The notes below the pieces were generated by a model. The model searched no databases, was not told the DNA's origin, and saw only the letters and a list, made by a program, of their open reading frames with translations. Both the position numbers and the translations under genes were made by a program. Shown here one piece after another: positions 1 to 9,299 of a DNA stretch of 64,000 nucleotides. Origin of the DNA: Nitratireductor sp. Its GTDB lineage: Bacteria; Pseudomonadota; Alphaproteobacteria; Rhizobiales; Rhizobiaceae. The DNA lies in contig NZ_CP051236.1 of assembly GCF_017794765.1 (NCBI RefSeq), forward strand, positions 1,530,014-1,594,013, in the 5' to 3' direction. Position 1 is the first letter of the stretch, and each line of letters begins with the position of its first letter.

Positions 1-182
1 GCGGCGATGGCGCCGATGATGAAAGCGGCGCGCCAGTGCCAGGCGTTTTCCTGAGGTGGAAGGAGGCCTGACAGAATGCCGGTCATGCCGGCCACCCGGC
101 CGTTGAAGGCCATGAGCACCACTGCGGCAAGGCCGATCAGCGCGCCGCCGGCGAGTGAGGCTATGGGGGTAAACTCGGTCAT
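1..182 (-). CDS. YeeE/YedE family membrane protein, N-terminal part
   Basis: The reading frame starts at an ATG at 182 and runs off the left edge, so only about 60 N-terminal residues are present. The visible protein begins MTEFTPIASLAGGALIGLAA and continues with NGRVAGMTGI, the typical first membrane helix and loop of the YeeE/YedE (DUF395) family, which carries sulphur compounds such as thiosulfate across the inner membrane. The substrate cannot be judged from this fragment. It does not appear linked to the fatty-acid gene that follows, because about 100 bp separate them. Confidence 0.75.
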   Translation of the reverse strand, partial: MTEFTPIASLAGGALIGLAAVVLMAFNGRVAGMTGILSGLLPPQENAWHWRAAFIIGAIA

Positions 183-279
183 CCTGACCGCTCCGTTGTT
201 TGAATGGACAGCGCTCTGAATATGGGGCTGCCCGCCCAAATGCCAAGGGTTGATGGTGGCGCAGTTGCCCGGGGAGATC

Positions 280-2352
280 CTACACAAGATCGCCGAAGCC
301 GCCGCCCGTGAGCGCGAGCTGGCGAAGGATGGGAGCGGGTTCGAAAACGCGATTGCCGGTCTTCCGGTGCCAGTGCTCCAGCCGCTCGACGATTGTCTTG
401 ATGCCGAAGCGCTCGGCCCAGAACATCGGCCCGCCTTTGGCGACCGGGAAGCCGTAGCCATTGACCCACACGACGTCGATGTCGGAGGCGCGGGCGGCGA
501 TGCGCTCTTCGAGGATCTTCGCGCCCTCGTTGATCATCGGGTAGAGCGTGCGCTCAGTGATCTCTTCCGCGCTGATCTCGCGGCGTTCGACGTCAAGCTC
601 GGCTGCCTTCTTCTCGATGAGCTCCTGAACGAAGGGATCCGGCTTTGGTGTGCGGGAGTCTTCTTCATAGAGATAAAAGCCGCGCCCGGACTTCTGGCCG
701 AAATGGCCTGCCTCGCACAGCGTGTCGGCGATGGGCGCGGTGAGGCCCTGCGACTGGCGGTGTTTCCAGCTGATGTCGAGACCGGCGAGGTCGACCATCT
801 GGAACGGCCCCATGGGCCAGCCGAAATCGGTGAAAACCATATCCACCTGTTCGGGTGTCGCGCCGGACAGAAGCAGGTCTTCGTTCTGCTCGCGCCGGGC
901 CGCAAGCATGCGGTTGCCCACAAAGCCGTTGCACACGCCGACGACGACGGGAACCTTGCCGATCTTTCGGGCGAGCGCGAGCGCCGTCTTGATGACATCA
1001 GGCGCTGTCTCTTCGCCGCGCACGATCTCCAGTAGCTTCATCACATGGGCGGGCGAGAAGAAATGGAGGCCGACCACATCCTGCGGACGCTTCGTGGTGG
1101 CGGCGATCTCGTTCACATCGAGATAGGAGGTGTTGGAGGCGAGTATGGCGCCGGGCTTCAGAACGCTGTCGAGCGCGGTGAAGACCTGACGCTTCACGCC
1201 CATCTCCTCGAAGACGGCCTCGATCACGATATCGCAGTCGGAAAGGTTGGCATAATCCGTGGTGCCGGTGATGCGCCCCGTGCGGGCCTCTTTTTCCTCA
1301 GCCGTGATGGAGCCGCGCTTTACCGATCCCGAATAGGTCTTGTTGATGTGGGAAAGGCCGCGCGCGATGGCGTCCTCGTTCATTTCCAGAATGGTGACGG
1401 GAATACCGCCATTGGCAAGCGCCATGGCGATGCCCGCCCCCATGGTGCCGGCACCGATGACGCCGGCGCGCGCGATCTTGCGGGCCTCGGTCTCGCGCGG
1501 GATGCCCGGCACGCGGGTTGCCTCGCGGGTAGCGAAGAAAAGATGGCGCTGGGCAGCGGATTCTTCGCTGTCGCGACGCTCCAGAAAGAGTTCGCGCTCG
1601 CGGTTGAGGGCTGCATCGAACTTCATGGTGATGGCGTTGCGGACGGCTTGTGCCGCCGTCTGCGGCGCGGTGAGACCGCGCGCTTTTTTCGTCGCTGCCT
1701 TCACGGCCTCATCGAAGGCGGCGAGGTCAATGGCAAGTTTTTCGCTGCGGGCGCGGATATGGATATGCGGTTTTTCGGAGGCGGCCATGTCGCGGGCGAA
1801 GGCCACGGCCTCGGCCAGAAGATCGCTCTCGGCCACGCGGTCGACCGCCCCGAGCCGTACGGCTTCGTCCATGCCGATGGGCTTGCCGGAGACGATCATT
1901 TTCAATGCGGCTTCAGGCCCCACCAGACGCGGCAGGCGCACCGTGCCACCGGCGCCGGGAATGAGGCCGAGGTTCACCTCGGGCAGGCCGATCATGGCGG
2001 TCTTTTCTGCAATACGGTAGTGGCAGCCGAGTGCCAGCTCCAGCCCACCGCCAAGCGCTGTGCCATGGATCGCGGCGATGGTGGGCTTGTCGATGCTTTC
2101 AAGCTTTTCGATCAGGTCGGGAAGGCTTGGCTCCTTCGGCGGCTTGCCGAACTCGGAAATGTCGGCACCGGCAATAAAGGTGCGACCCGCGCAGGTGATG
2201 ACGATGGCCTGAACCGCATCGTCTGCATTCATTTCGCCAAGCGCCTCGAAGAGCGGCGCGCGCAGCGCGTGGCCGAGCGCGTTGACCGGCGGATTGTCGA
2301 GGGTGAGGACGGCAATGCCATTGTCGCGGGTGATCTTTACGGTGTCGCTCAT
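280..2352 (-). CDS. Bifunctional enoyl-CoA hydratase / 3-hydroxyacyl-CoA dehydrogenase
   Basis: A 690-residue multifunctional beta-oxidation enzyme that hydrates trans-2-enoyl-CoA and then oxidises the 3-hydroxyacyl-CoA with NAD+. Residues 1-190 form a crotonase domain with both catalytic glutamates in place (E105 in GGGLELALGC, E125 in GLPEVNLG) and an oxyanion-hole sequence. Residues about 295-480 form the NAD-binding domain (GVIGAGTMGAG near 298) with the catalytic His in VGLHFFSP at 430, followed by the paired C-terminal helical domains. The layout is like FadJ/FadB or the peroxisomal bifunctional enzyme. No thiolase gene is adjacent, so its partner must be elsewhere. It ends about 100 bp before the YeeE gene and is 40 bp downstream of the lactonase gene on the same strand. 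Confidence 0.93.
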   Translation of the reverse strand: MSDTVKITRDNGIAVLTLDNPPVNALGHALRAPLFEALGEMNADDAVQAIVITCAGRTFIAGADISEFGKPPKEPSLPDLIEKLESIDKPTIAAIHGTALGGGLELALGCHYRIAEKTAMIGLPEVNLGLIPGAGGTVRLPRLVGPEAALKMIVSGKPIGMDEAVRLGAVDRVAESDLLAEAVAFARDMAASEKPHIHIRARSEKLAIDLAAFDEAVKAATKKARGLTAPQTAAQAVRNAITMKFDAALNRERELFLERRDSEESAAQRHLFFATREATRVPGIPRETEARKIARAGVIGAGTMGAGIAMALANGGIPVTILEMNEDAIARGLSHINKTYSGSVKRGSITAEEKEARTGRITGTTDYANLSDCDIVIEAVFEEMGVKRQVFTALDSVLKPGAILASNTSYLDVNEIAATTKRPQDVVGLHFFSPAHVMKLLEIVRGEETAPDVIKTALALARKIGKVPVVVGVCNGFVGNRMLAARREQNEDLLLSGATPEQVDMVFTDFGWPMGPFQMVDLAGLDISWKHRQSQGLTAPIADTLCEAGHFGQKSGRGFYLYEEDSRTPKPDPFVQELIEKKAAELDVERREISAEEITERTLYPMINEGAKILEERIAARASDIDVVWVNGYGFPVAKGGPMFWAERFGIKTIVERLEHWHRKTGNRVFEPAPILRQLALTGGGFGDLV

Positions 2353-2392
2353 TCAGGGTCCTCTTGTCATCCTAGATGCGGGGCGCGGCGGC

Positions 2393-3190
2393 TCAGGCTT
2401 CTGGCGTGGTTTCGCGCAGGAAATCTGCAATCAGCGTGGCCGTCGCCTCGGGCTGTTCGATACATGGCAGATGCCCGGCATCCTTCACGATCTCAAAACG
2501 GGCACTGTTGATCAGGCTCGAAAGCTCGCGCACGAGATCGGGCGGGGTGGAGCCATCCTGGTCGCCCACGATGCAGAGTGTGGGGAGCTTTAGGGCGCGG
2601 GTGTCCTCGGTGAGATCGGCGTCACGCAGGGCTGAGCACGTGCCTGCATAGCCATCGACCGTGGTGCGGGTGAGCATGGCCGTGTAGCCGACGAAAGCAT
2701 CGTTGTCCGGTGCGCGGAAAGAGGGCGTGAACCAGCGCTGGAGAATACCGTCGGCGATGGATGCGATGCCTTTGGTGTTCACGGCTTCGATCCGGCTGTT
2801 CCACAGATCGTCGTGGCCTATTCTATGGCCTGTATCGCAGAGTACGAGACGGGAGACGAGATGCGGCCAGCGCGCGGCGAGCCCCTGCGCGATCATGCCG
2901 CCAACGGACAGGCCGACAATGGTCGCGCCTGTGATGTCGAGATGGTCGAGCAGGGCTGCGAGATCGTCGACGTGATCCGTCAGCGCATAGGGTTGGGGCG
3001 TGGCTTCGGACAGGCCATGGCCGCGCTTGTCATAAAGGACGATGCGGTAGTCGGCTTCCAGCCGTTCAACGACGGCGTTCCAGATCCGAAAGTCGGTTCC
3101 AAGCGAGTTGGAAAAGACGAGAACGGGTTTGCCGACCGTCCCGCGCACTTCGTGATGAATGACGACGCCGTTGACGCGCGTGAAGTTCAT
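2393..3190 (-). CDS. pcaD: 3-oxoadipate enol-lactonase (alpha/beta hydrolase)
   Basis: A 265-residue alpha/beta hydrolase of the PcaD type, which opens 3-oxoadipate enol-lactone in the protocatechuate/catechol branch of the beta-ketoadipate pathway. The nucleophile elbow is GLSVGG, the acid is in VGDQDGSTPP and the histidine in KDAGHLP, so the triad is complete. Start chosen at 3190 (MNFTRVNG), which has GGGAGG about 8 bases upstream; an in-frame extension to 3217 has no support. The neighbouring bifunctional beta-oxidation gene could process downstream acyl-CoAs, but other pca genes are not in the window, so PcaD function is assigned from sequence only. Another esterase role remains possible. 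Confidence 0.75.
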   Translation of the reverse strand: MNFTRVNGVVIHHEVRGTVGKPVLVFSNSLGTDFRIWNAVVERLEADYRIVLYDKRGHGLSEATPQPYALTDHVDDLAALLDHLDITGATIVGLSVGGMIAQGLAARWPHLVSRLVLCDTGHRIGHDDLWNSRIEAVNTKGIASIADGILQRWFTPSFRAPDNDAFVGYTAMLTRTTVDGYAGTCSALRDADLTEDTRALKLPTLCIVGDQDGSTPPDLVRELSSLINSARFEIVKDAGHLPCIEQPEATATLIADFLRETTPEA

Positions 3191-3277
3191 GCACCTGCCT
3201 CCCATGGTTTGCCGCAAGGCGGGTTCTGTATGAGAGAAGGGAAAGGCGTCGTCAATGATTTGAAGACCGAAACGCCG

Positions 3278-3691
3278 TTAGCCAGCCATCTTCATGTTGA
3301 CTTCACCATTCAGCGAGTTCGATACGGTGCAGCGGGCCTTGGCGCGCTTGATCAGCTCCGCGCACTCTTCCTCGCCGGGCATGGTGTCGAGCGAGACGGT
3401 GGCGTCATAGCTGCCGATGCGGTCCGGCAGATCCTCGGCCTTCTTGCCGGAAACCTCGACGGAGACCTGTCCAACATCGATCTTCATCTCCTGCGCGGCA
3501 TGGTGGAAGGAAAGGGCAAGGCAGGCACCAAGCGCGGAGATCATGAAGTCGACGGGCGACCCCGCCTCTTCCGCAGATGGCGAGGTGATGGCGACAGTCT
3601 GCCTGGGCGCGGTATCGACATGGATCACCTTGCCGGGGCCGATGGCGGTGGTGAACGGGCCATAGGTTTTTGCTTTGATGCGGATCGCCAT
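3278..3691 (-). CDS. OsmC family peroxiredoxin-like protein
   Basis: A 137-residue OsmC/Ohr-type protein. The two conserved cysteines of the family, C57 (in ALGACLAL) and C121 (in ARCTVSNSL), are present, consistent with a thiol-dependent peroxidase for organic hydroperoxides. It is a stand-alone cytoplasmic domain of normal length. It sits between the enol-lactonase gene and the cbb3 assembly genes on the same strand, with about 70-90 bp on each side, so co-transcription is possible but not shown. Its subtype (OsmC, Ohr or YhfA-like) cannot be decided by eye. Confidence 0.85.
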   Translation of the reverse strand: MAIRIKAKTYGPFTTAIGPGKVIHVDTAPRQTVAITSPSAEEAGSPVDFMISALGACLALSFHHAAQEMKIDVGQVSVEVSGKKAEDLPDRIGSYDATVSLDTMPGEEECAELIKRAKARCTVSNSLNGEVNMKMAG

Positions 3692-3764
3692 GAGAAACTC
3701 CAGAAAGGCAATTCAGATCGTCCACATGTAGTGATGTGGCGTGGTCGCGTCCAGCGACAGAGTG

Positions 3765-3932
3765 TCAGGGGCTGTCTTGTCGCTGATGAGGTGGCTCGTC
3801 TTCGAGCAGGATGCGCTCGGCAGCGCCGTCAAGATCGTCATACTGGCCGCTCTTGAGCGACCAGAGAAAGGCGGAGAGGCCGGCGGCTCCCAGAAAAAGC
3901 GCTATCGGGATCAGCACCACGAGATTGGTCAT
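3765..3932 (-). CDS. ccoS: cbb3 oxidase maturation protein CcoS/FixS
   Basis: A 55-residue single-pass membrane protein beginning MTNLVVLIPIALFLGAAGLS, followed by FLWSLKSGQYDDLDGAAERI. The sequence W(S/A)xKSGQ(Y/F)DDLxGxAxRIL is the family signature. CcoS is needed for haem and copper insertion into subunit CcoN of the cbb3 oxidase. The ATG overlaps the stop codon of fixI by four bases (ATGA), so the two are translationally coupled. It is the last gene of the fixGHIS cluster. Confidence 0.93.
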   Translation of the reverse strand: MTNLVVLIPIALFLGAAGLSAFLWSLKSGQYDDLDGAAERILLEDEPPHQRQDSP

Positions 3933-6208
3933 GCTGCCGCCTCGACAAACGGTCGTGCATTGTTGCCTGCCGACTCAGGAGCTTCGGTGCCAACAGCGAG
4001 ACGCCGGTCGGTGCGCAGACGCAATGCGTTGCCAATGACAATCAACGACGAAAGAGACATGGCAATGGCCGCCACAAGCGGCGTGACATGACCGAGCACC
4101 GCAATCGGCACAGCAATAAAATTGTAGGCAATGGCGAGTGCGAAATTCTGCCGGATCAAACGGCCGGCGCGACGCGACACGTCACGGGCGAGCGGCACGG
4201 CCAGCATGTTCTCGCGCAGGAAAACGAAATCGGCGGCATTGCGGCCAATGTCTGCTGCCGTGGCAGGGGCCATGGAGACATGGGCGGCGGCGAGGGCGGG
4301 AGCATCGTTCAGCCCGTCGCCGACCATCAGAACCCTGCGGCCTTCGGAGGCGAGCGCGCGCATGCGCTCAAGCTTGTCGCCGGGAAGGACACTTGCCTGA
4401 AATTTCTCCACGCCCAGCCTGGCGGCGATGTCCTTCACCTGATCGGCGCTGTCACCGGAGATGATTTCCACGGCGACGCCGTTTTCTTTCAAATGAGCAA
4501 TGGTCTCTTTGGCCCCGGGGCGCAGCCGGTCCTCGAAACGGAAAGTAGCGTATTCCTCGCCATTACGGGAAAAGACCGTGCCGCCTGCGTGGTTCTCATG
4601 CTGGCTTCCGAGCGACCAGCCTGCGCGGCCAAGCCGCCAGACGGTCTCGCCCGCGCGGGCTTCGATGCCGAGGCCCGGAATTTCCTCGACACTGTCGAAC
4701 GCATCCGCTGCTCGCAGCGAACCGGCAGCGCGCAGAACGGCGCGGGAAAAGGGGTGGCGGGAATGCGCTGCAAGGGAGGCTGCGGTTGCCAGCGCCTGCG
4801 GCGGTATTTCGTCCGCATTGCGCAGCTCGGGGATGCCGAGCGTCAGCGTTCCGGTCTTGTCGAACACGGCGGTGTCGATCTCGGCGAGGCGCTCCATCGC
4901 CGCGCCATCCTTGACCATGATGCCGTTTTCGAAGAGACGCCGCGCGGCAACCACCTGCACGATGGGAACGGCAAGGCCGAGCGCGCAGGGGCAGGTGATG
5001 ATGAGCACGGCAATGGCGATGGTGATGGCGCGGTGCCAGTCGCCACTTGCCGCCATCCAGCCCAGAAAGGTGAGGAAGGCGGCGGCGTGAACGACGGGCG
5101 AATAAAGTGCCGAGGCGCGATCTGCCAGTCGGCGATAGCGTGCGCGCCCTCCTTCTGCCGCCTCCATCAGGCGCATCATCTCGGCGAGGAAGGAGGTGTC
5201 GGCGGTGGCGGTTGCCTCAACGATGAGCGGCTGGGTGAGATTGAGCATGCCGGCGCGTAGATCGCTGCCGGGTTTCACCGGCTGTGGTGCGCTTTCGCCG
5301 GTGGCCATGGAGCAGTCGAGTTCGGACGAACCGCTCATGACGATCCCGTCGACGGGCACGCGCTCACCGGCGGCAACGACCAGTTTCATTCCGGCTGCTA
5401 TCTCCTGTAGCGGGAGGTAATCGCGTCCGCCATCTGCGGCGATGACCAGTGCGCCGCGCGGCGCGAGGCGGGCGAGCCCCTTGACGGCGGTGCGGGCACG
5501 CTCGCGCATCACGTGGTCGAGCGTGCGGCCGATCAGAAGGAAGAAGAGGAGCGAAACGGACGCATCGAAATAGGCGTGCTGGCCGCTGTTGATGGTCTCA
5601 TACAGGCTGAGGCCATAAGCGAGCGAGATTCCCAGCGCGATGGGCACGTCCATGTTCATGCGCCCGTGGCGGAGCGCGTTCAGTGCCGAGCGGTAGAAAA
5701 CGCCACCCGCAAATACCAGCGCGGGCAGGGCGATCAGCGCTGAAAGCCAGTGAAAGAGGTCGCGCGTCGCCTGTTCCGCACCTGACCAGACTGAGACGGA
5801 AAGAAGCATGATGTTGCCAGCGGCAAAGCCGGAGACCGCCACGGCGCGGATGAGCTGGGAGAGAACCGGATCCCTGCCGGTTTCCACACTGTCGAAAAGG
5901 TGGGCGGCATAGCCAAGCCGGTTCAGCGTGTCGACGATGGGCGGCAGCGCCCCCTCGCGCCATTTCACGCTGACGCGCTTGGTGGAGAGATTGACGCGCG
6001 CACCTGCCACGCCGTCGAGCCTGCCAAGCGCGGTTTCGATTGTCTGAATGCACGCGCCGCAATGAACGCCGGGCACGGAAAGATCGGTCTGTTTCAGCCC
6101 GTCTCCGACAGAGCGACTTGCGAGGACGAGTTCTTCGGCGCGCGGGCCGGCTTCACGGGCCTGTTCGGCTTCCAGCGCCATTTCGGTGCCGGGGGCGCAG
6201 CAGCTCAT
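3929..6208 (-). CDS. fixI: Copper-exporting P-type ATPase for cbb3 assembly
   Basis: A 759-residue P1B-type ATPase that pumps copper for assembly of the cbb3 oxidase CuB centre. In order it has an N-terminal Cys-Cys pair, a heavy-metal-associated domain with CGAC at 50-53, the actuator motif TGES at 303-306, the membrane metal-site CPC at 406-408, the phosphorylation motif DKTGT at 450-454 and GDGLNDAP near the end of the P domain. The start at 6208 overlaps the fixH stop by four bases, and its own stop overlaps the ccoS start, so the four genes form one coupled unit. FixI rather than general copper resistance follows from this context. Confidence 0.95.
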   Translation of the reverse strand: MSCCAPGTEMALEAEQAREAGPRAEELVLASRSVGDGLKQTDLSVPGVHCGACIQTIETALGRLDGVAGARVNLSTKRVSVKWREGALPPIVDTLNRLGYAAHLFDSVETGRDPVLSQLIRAVAVSGFAAGNIMLLSVSVWSGAEQATRDLFHWLSALIALPALVFAGGVFYRSALNALRHGRMNMDVPIALGISLAYGLSLYETINSGQHAYFDASVSLLFFLLIGRTLDHVMRERARTAVKGLARLAPRGALVIAADGGRDYLPLQEIAAGMKLVVAAGERVPVDGIVMSGSSELDCSMATGESAPQPVKPGSDLRAGMLNLTQPLIVEATATADTSFLAEMMRLMEAAEGGRARYRRLADRASALYSPVVHAAAFLTFLGWMAASGDWHRAITIAIAVLIITCPCALGLAVPIVQVVAARRLFENGIMVKDGAAMERLAEIDTAVFDKTGTLTLGIPELRNADEIPPQALATAASLAAHSRHPFSRAVLRAAGSLRAADAFDSVEEIPGLGIEARAGETVWRLGRAGWSLGSQHENHAGGTVFSRNGEEYATFRFEDRLRPGAKETIAHLKENGVAVEIISGDSADQVKDIAARLGVEKFQASVLPGDKLERMRALASEGRRVLMVGDGLNDAPALAAAHVSMAPATAADIGRNAADFVFLRENMLAVPLARDVSRRAGRLIRQNFALAIAYNFIAVPIAVLGHVTPLVAAIAMSLSSLIVIGNALRLRTDRRLAVGTEAPESAGNNARPFVEAAA

Positions 6209-6702
6209 CTGAGTTCTCCGCCGGCAATGGTGATGCGCCGCACATCGCGATAGGGATGGGCGAGGCCCGCGTCTGCAGTGATGTTGATGACCCAGGTGCC
6301 GTCGCCGGGGCCGTGATCGACGCCGAAACCGCCATCGGGAAGACGTTGCATTTGAAGGGTAACGTCTTCATCGGCGGTGACAGGACGGTGCATCACCATG
6401 GTAACGCCGTCGAGTGGGATCGGGTCGCCGCTCGCATCGAGAAGGCGGTAGGTGATAGCGTCTCCCTCAACGGAAAGCTCGCCCTTCCAGCCGAGTGCTG
6501 CCTGCTGGCGGCCTTCTTCCGCGCGCTTGTTGAAGGTCTGGCTCGCCACATAGGCGTTTTTCACGATCAGGCCAGTCCAGCTCGACTGCGCGTAAAAGGC
6601 CATTGTCAGATTGACCGTAATGATGACCCCGAAGAAGGCGACCATGATGGCGAGCATGTGCCAGCCGGTGAATTCCTTCTGTTTCTGCACTTTGCCGCTC
6701 AT
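6205..6702 (-). CDS. fixH: cbb3 oxidase assembly protein FixH
   Basis: A 165-residue membrane-anchored protein. Residues about 13-37 form one membrane helix (WHMLAIMVAFFGVIITVNLT), followed by the family hallmark TMAFYAQSSWTGL and VKNAYVASQTFN. The rest is a periplasmic beta-sandwich. FixH acts with FixI in copper delivery to the cbb3 oxidase. Start at 6702 overlaps the fixG stop (ATGA). Earlier in-frame starts lie inside fixG and are not credible. Confidence 0.93.
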   Translation of the reverse strand: MSGKVQKQKEFTGWHMLAIMVAFFGVIITVNLTMAFYAQSSWTGLIVKNAYVASQTFNKRAEEGRQQAALGWKGELSVEGDAITYRLLDASGDPIPLDGVTMVMHRPVTADEDVTLQMQRLPDGGFGVDHGPGDGTWVINITADAGLAHPYRDVRRITIAGGELR

Positions 6703-8291
6703 CGTGAACCCTCCGGGATGTTGAAGCTTGCCCTGTAGACATCGCTTTCGAAACTCGCCTTGTCTTCGACGACGAAGCGGAAAGATGTGCCGGCCTCGCT
6801 CAGACGATCTGCCGGCAGGGTGACGAAGATGCGCACTTCGCGCAGGCGGTCCGGTTCGACAGGCACTGCCGCAGAACGGTCGTCCGGCTGGTCGAGCCCG
6901 ACCACATTCATGGTGGCGCTGGTGAGACCTTCGAGCGAAACGAGGATCACGCGGGGTTCTGGGATCATGTTCAACAGCTTGACCGTGTAGCCATTGCGCA
7001 CCGAACCATCCGACAGAAGCACATATTGCGGATTGCGGTCGTGGAGCACGTTGACCTCCAGCCGGTCGCGCGTCAGCAGGGCATAGAGCATGACGAGGCC
7101 AACGAGCGACCACGCACCGAAATAGACGAAGGTGCGCAGGCGAAAGATCTTGCGCCAGTGGAAATGCGCGACCTTCTCGGAGAGCCCGCCGCCTTCCCGG
7201 CGCACGCGGTCGGGGTTGATGGTCTCCGTGCCGCCGGCTGTCGCCAGCGCCATATTGGCATTGTAGTCGGAAAGCGTGGCATAGGAGATGAGACCGCGCT
7301 CGCGTCCTAGCTTGTCCATCACGCCATCGCAGGCATCGATGCACAGCGCGCAGGTGATGCATTCGAGCTGCTGGCCGTCGCGGATGTCGATGCCCATGGG
7401 GCAGACGGCAACGCAGGCATTGCAGTCCACGCAGTCGCCCACGGTCCTGCCCTCGGCGGCTGCCTTCTTGGCATGGCGCGAGCGGGGCTCGCCGCGCCAG
7501 TCGTTGTAGGTGACGGTGAGCGAATTTTCGTCCAGCATGGCCGCCTGAATGCGTGGCCACGGGCACATATAGGTGCAGACCTGCTCGCGCATGAGGCCGC
7601 CGAAGAGATAGGTGGTTGCGGTCAGCACCGCGATGGTCATGTAGGCGACCGGGGCTGCCTCGCCGGTTGCGAGATCGATGAGAAGCGATGGCGCGTCGGC
7701 GAAATAGAAGACCCAGGCGCCGCCGGTCGCCACGGCGATAAGAACCCAGATCAGGTGCTTTACGGTGCGTCTGGCGAGCTTGTTGGCGGTGAATGGTGCG
7801 GCATCAAGCTTGATGCGGGCATTGCGGTCGCCTTCGATGGCGCGCTCGACAACGAGAAAGAGGTCGACCCAGACGGTCTGTGGACAGGTATATCCGCACC
7901 ATGCCCTGCCCACCGTGGAGGTGATGAGGAAAAGGCCGATGCCGGCCATGACAAGCAGGCCCGCGATATAAAAAAATTCCTGCGGCCAGATTTCGATGAA
8001 GAAGAAATAGAACCGCCGGTTGGCAAGATCGATCAGAACCGCCTGATCGGGTGCGTAGGGACCACGATCCCAGCGCAGCCATGGCGTCAGATAGTAGATG
8101 CCGAGCGTGACGAACATGATCAGCCATTTGAAGCGGCGGAACTGCCCGGAAGCGCGTTTCGGGAAGATTTTCTTCCGTGGAGCGTAAAGCGGCTGGCGTT
8201 TTCCGGCAGTGTTTACCGCTTCCGCATCAATGCGCTCGACTGCGCCCCCCGAGGCGGTGTTGCTGGCTGCGGTTTCGGTGGCAAGTGTCAT
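6699..8291 (-). CDS. fixG: cbb3 oxidase assembly ferredoxin-like protein FixG/CcoG
   Basis: A 530-residue integral membrane iron-sulfur protein; family members act as cupric reductases supplying Cu(I) for cbb3 assembly. Several membrane helices in the first half surround CGYTCPQTVW. Two 4Fe-4S clusters are ligated by C287, C290, C293, C297 and C311, C314, C317, C321. The C-terminal part is the immunoglobulin-like FixG domain. The ATG at 8291 was chosen; an in-frame TTG at 8306 is an alternative. A perfect FNR/FixK box lies about 62 bp upstream, so this gene should lead a low-oxygen-induced fixGHIS operon. Confidence 0.95.
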   Translation of the reverse strand: MTLATETAASNTASGGAVERIDAEAVNTAGKRQPLYAPRKKIFPKRASGQFRRFKWLIMFVTLGIYYLTPWLRWDRGPYAPDQAVLIDLANRRFYFFFIEIWPQEFFYIAGLLVMAGIGLFLITSTVGRAWCGYTCPQTVWVDLFLVVERAIEGDRNARIKLDAAPFTANKLARRTVKHLIWVLIAVATGGAWVFYFADAPSLLIDLATGEAAPVAYMTIAVLTATTYLFGGLMREQVCTYMCPWPRIQAAMLDENSLTVTYNDWRGEPRSRHAKKAAAEGRTVGDCVDCNACVAVCPMGIDIRDGQQLECITCALCIDACDGVMDKLGRERGLISYATLSDYNANMALATAGGTETINPDRVRREGGGLSEKVAHFHWRKIFRLRTFVYFGAWSLVGLVMLYALLTRDRLEVNVLHDRNPQYVLLSDGSVRNGYTVKLLNMIPEPRVILVSLEGLTSATMNVVGLDQPDDRSAAVPVEPDRLREVRIFVTLPADRLSEAGTSFRFVVEDKASFESDVYRASFNIPEGSR

Positions 8292-8352
8292 TTCGGCGGC
8301 TCGCAAACTGCTCTGTGAGCGTACTGTCTAGTCGCCGGAAACATCTCGGGCA

Positions 8353-8366
8353 TTGATCCCGATCAA
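8353..8366 (-). promoter_or_regulatory. FNR/FixK-type box of fixGHIS
   Basis: TTGATCCCGATCAA is an exact match to the TTGAT-N4-ATCAA anaerobox. Its centre is about 68 bp before the fixG ATG, in the gap between ccoP and fixG. The local fixK product is the likeliest ligand, although another FNR-type protein elsewhere could also bind. Confidence 0.9.
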
Positions 8367-8389
8367 AGCGGGAGGCTGGGAGGCCGAAC

Positions 8390-8408
8390 CCCGGCCTGTT
8401 TGGCCGGG
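8390..8408. terminator. Hairpin after ccoNOQP
   Basis: An inverted repeat CCCGGCC-tgttt-GGCCGGG lies 24 bp after the ccoP stop and before the fixG promoter box. There is no T-run on either strand, so it could be a weak terminator or an mRNA 3'-end stabiliser separating ccoNOQP from fixGHIS. Confidence 0.45.
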
Positions 8409-8431
8409 ATTCGCTGTGCGTGTGGGCGTGT

Positions 8432-9298
8432 CTATTCGCCACCGCCGAGCGAATAGACGTAGACCGAAAGCTGCTTGACCGTCGAGTCGCCAAGCCGCTC
8501 CTGCCAGGCCGGCATGACGCCGTGTCTGGGCTGGCGCACCTGTGCTGCGATCTGGGCTTCGCTGGAACCGTAGAGCCAGATCGCATCGGCAAGGTTCGGT
8601 GCGCCGAAGGTGACGTCGCCCTCACCGGCATCGCCATGGCAGGAGGCGCAATTGTCGGCGTAAACCTGCGCACCTGCTTCGGCCAGAGCCGGATCGGACG
8701 GCGTTCCGGTGAAGGAGACGACATGGGCCGCCACCTGGCGTATCTCCTCACCGCTCAGAATATCGCCGAAGGCCGGCATTTCGCCAAAGCGCGTGTCGTC
8801 GTCGCCGTCAAACCTGACACCGTGCGCGATCGTCTGGTGGATGGCTTCAATGTCGCCGCCCCACAGCCAGTCGTCGTCGTTCAGGTTCGGATAACCGGCG
8901 GAACCCTGCGCGCCGGACCCATGGCACTGCGAGCAGTTGACCTTGAAAGCGGCGTCACCGGCTGCGGTGGCAAAACGGCGCAGCGTCTCGTCGGCGAGGA
9001 TTTCATCCAGCGGCTTTTCAGCGATGGCTGCGCGCAAATCCGCCTGCTCAGCCGAGACGGCGTCCATGGTGGTGGTGAGCTCCTGACGGCTCGAATAACC
9101 CAGAACGCCCTTGGTGGCGTCGCTGATCAGCGGCCATGCCGGATAGGCGATCGTGTAGCCTATGGACCAGACGATCGTGGCATAGAAGGTCCACACCCAC
9201 CAGCGGGGCATGGGGTTGTCGAGTTCGCGAATGCCGTCCCACTCATGGCCGGTGGTCGAGACGCCCGAGACCTCGTCGATATGTTTGTTCTCACTCAT
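8432..9298 (-). CDS. ccoP: cbb3 cytochrome c oxidase subunit III (dihaem cytochrome c)
   Basis: A 288-residue membrane-anchored dihaem cytochrome c that feeds electrons to CcoO/CcoN. One N-terminal membrane helix (residues about 33-55) is followed by two cytochrome c domains with CSQCH at 122-126 and CASCH at 217-221, each with a downstream methionine candidate (EMPAF and VMPAW). Length and layout are normal. It is the last gene of ccoNOQP, starting 1 bp after ccoQ. Confidence 0.96.
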   Translation of the reverse strand: MSENKHIDEVSGVSTTGHEWDGIRELDNPMPRWWVWTFYATIVWSIGYTIAYPAWPLISDATKGVLGYSSRQELTTTMDAVSAEQADLRAAIAEKPLDEILADETLRRFATAAGDAAFKVNCSQCHGSGAQGSAGYPNLNDDDWLWGGDIEAIHQTIAHGVRFDGDDDTRFGEMPAFGDILSGEEIRQVAAHVVSFTGTPSDPALAEAGAQVYADNCASCHGDAGEGDVTFGAPNLADAIWLYGSSEAQIAAQVRQPRHGVMPAWQERLGDSTVKQLSVYVYSLGGGE

Positions 9299-9299
9299 C

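Noticed and set aside
1045..2511. 488-codon plus-strand frame opposite the beta-oxidation gene
   Set aside because: Antisense of a clear two-domain enzyme; no ribosome site or recognisable domain.
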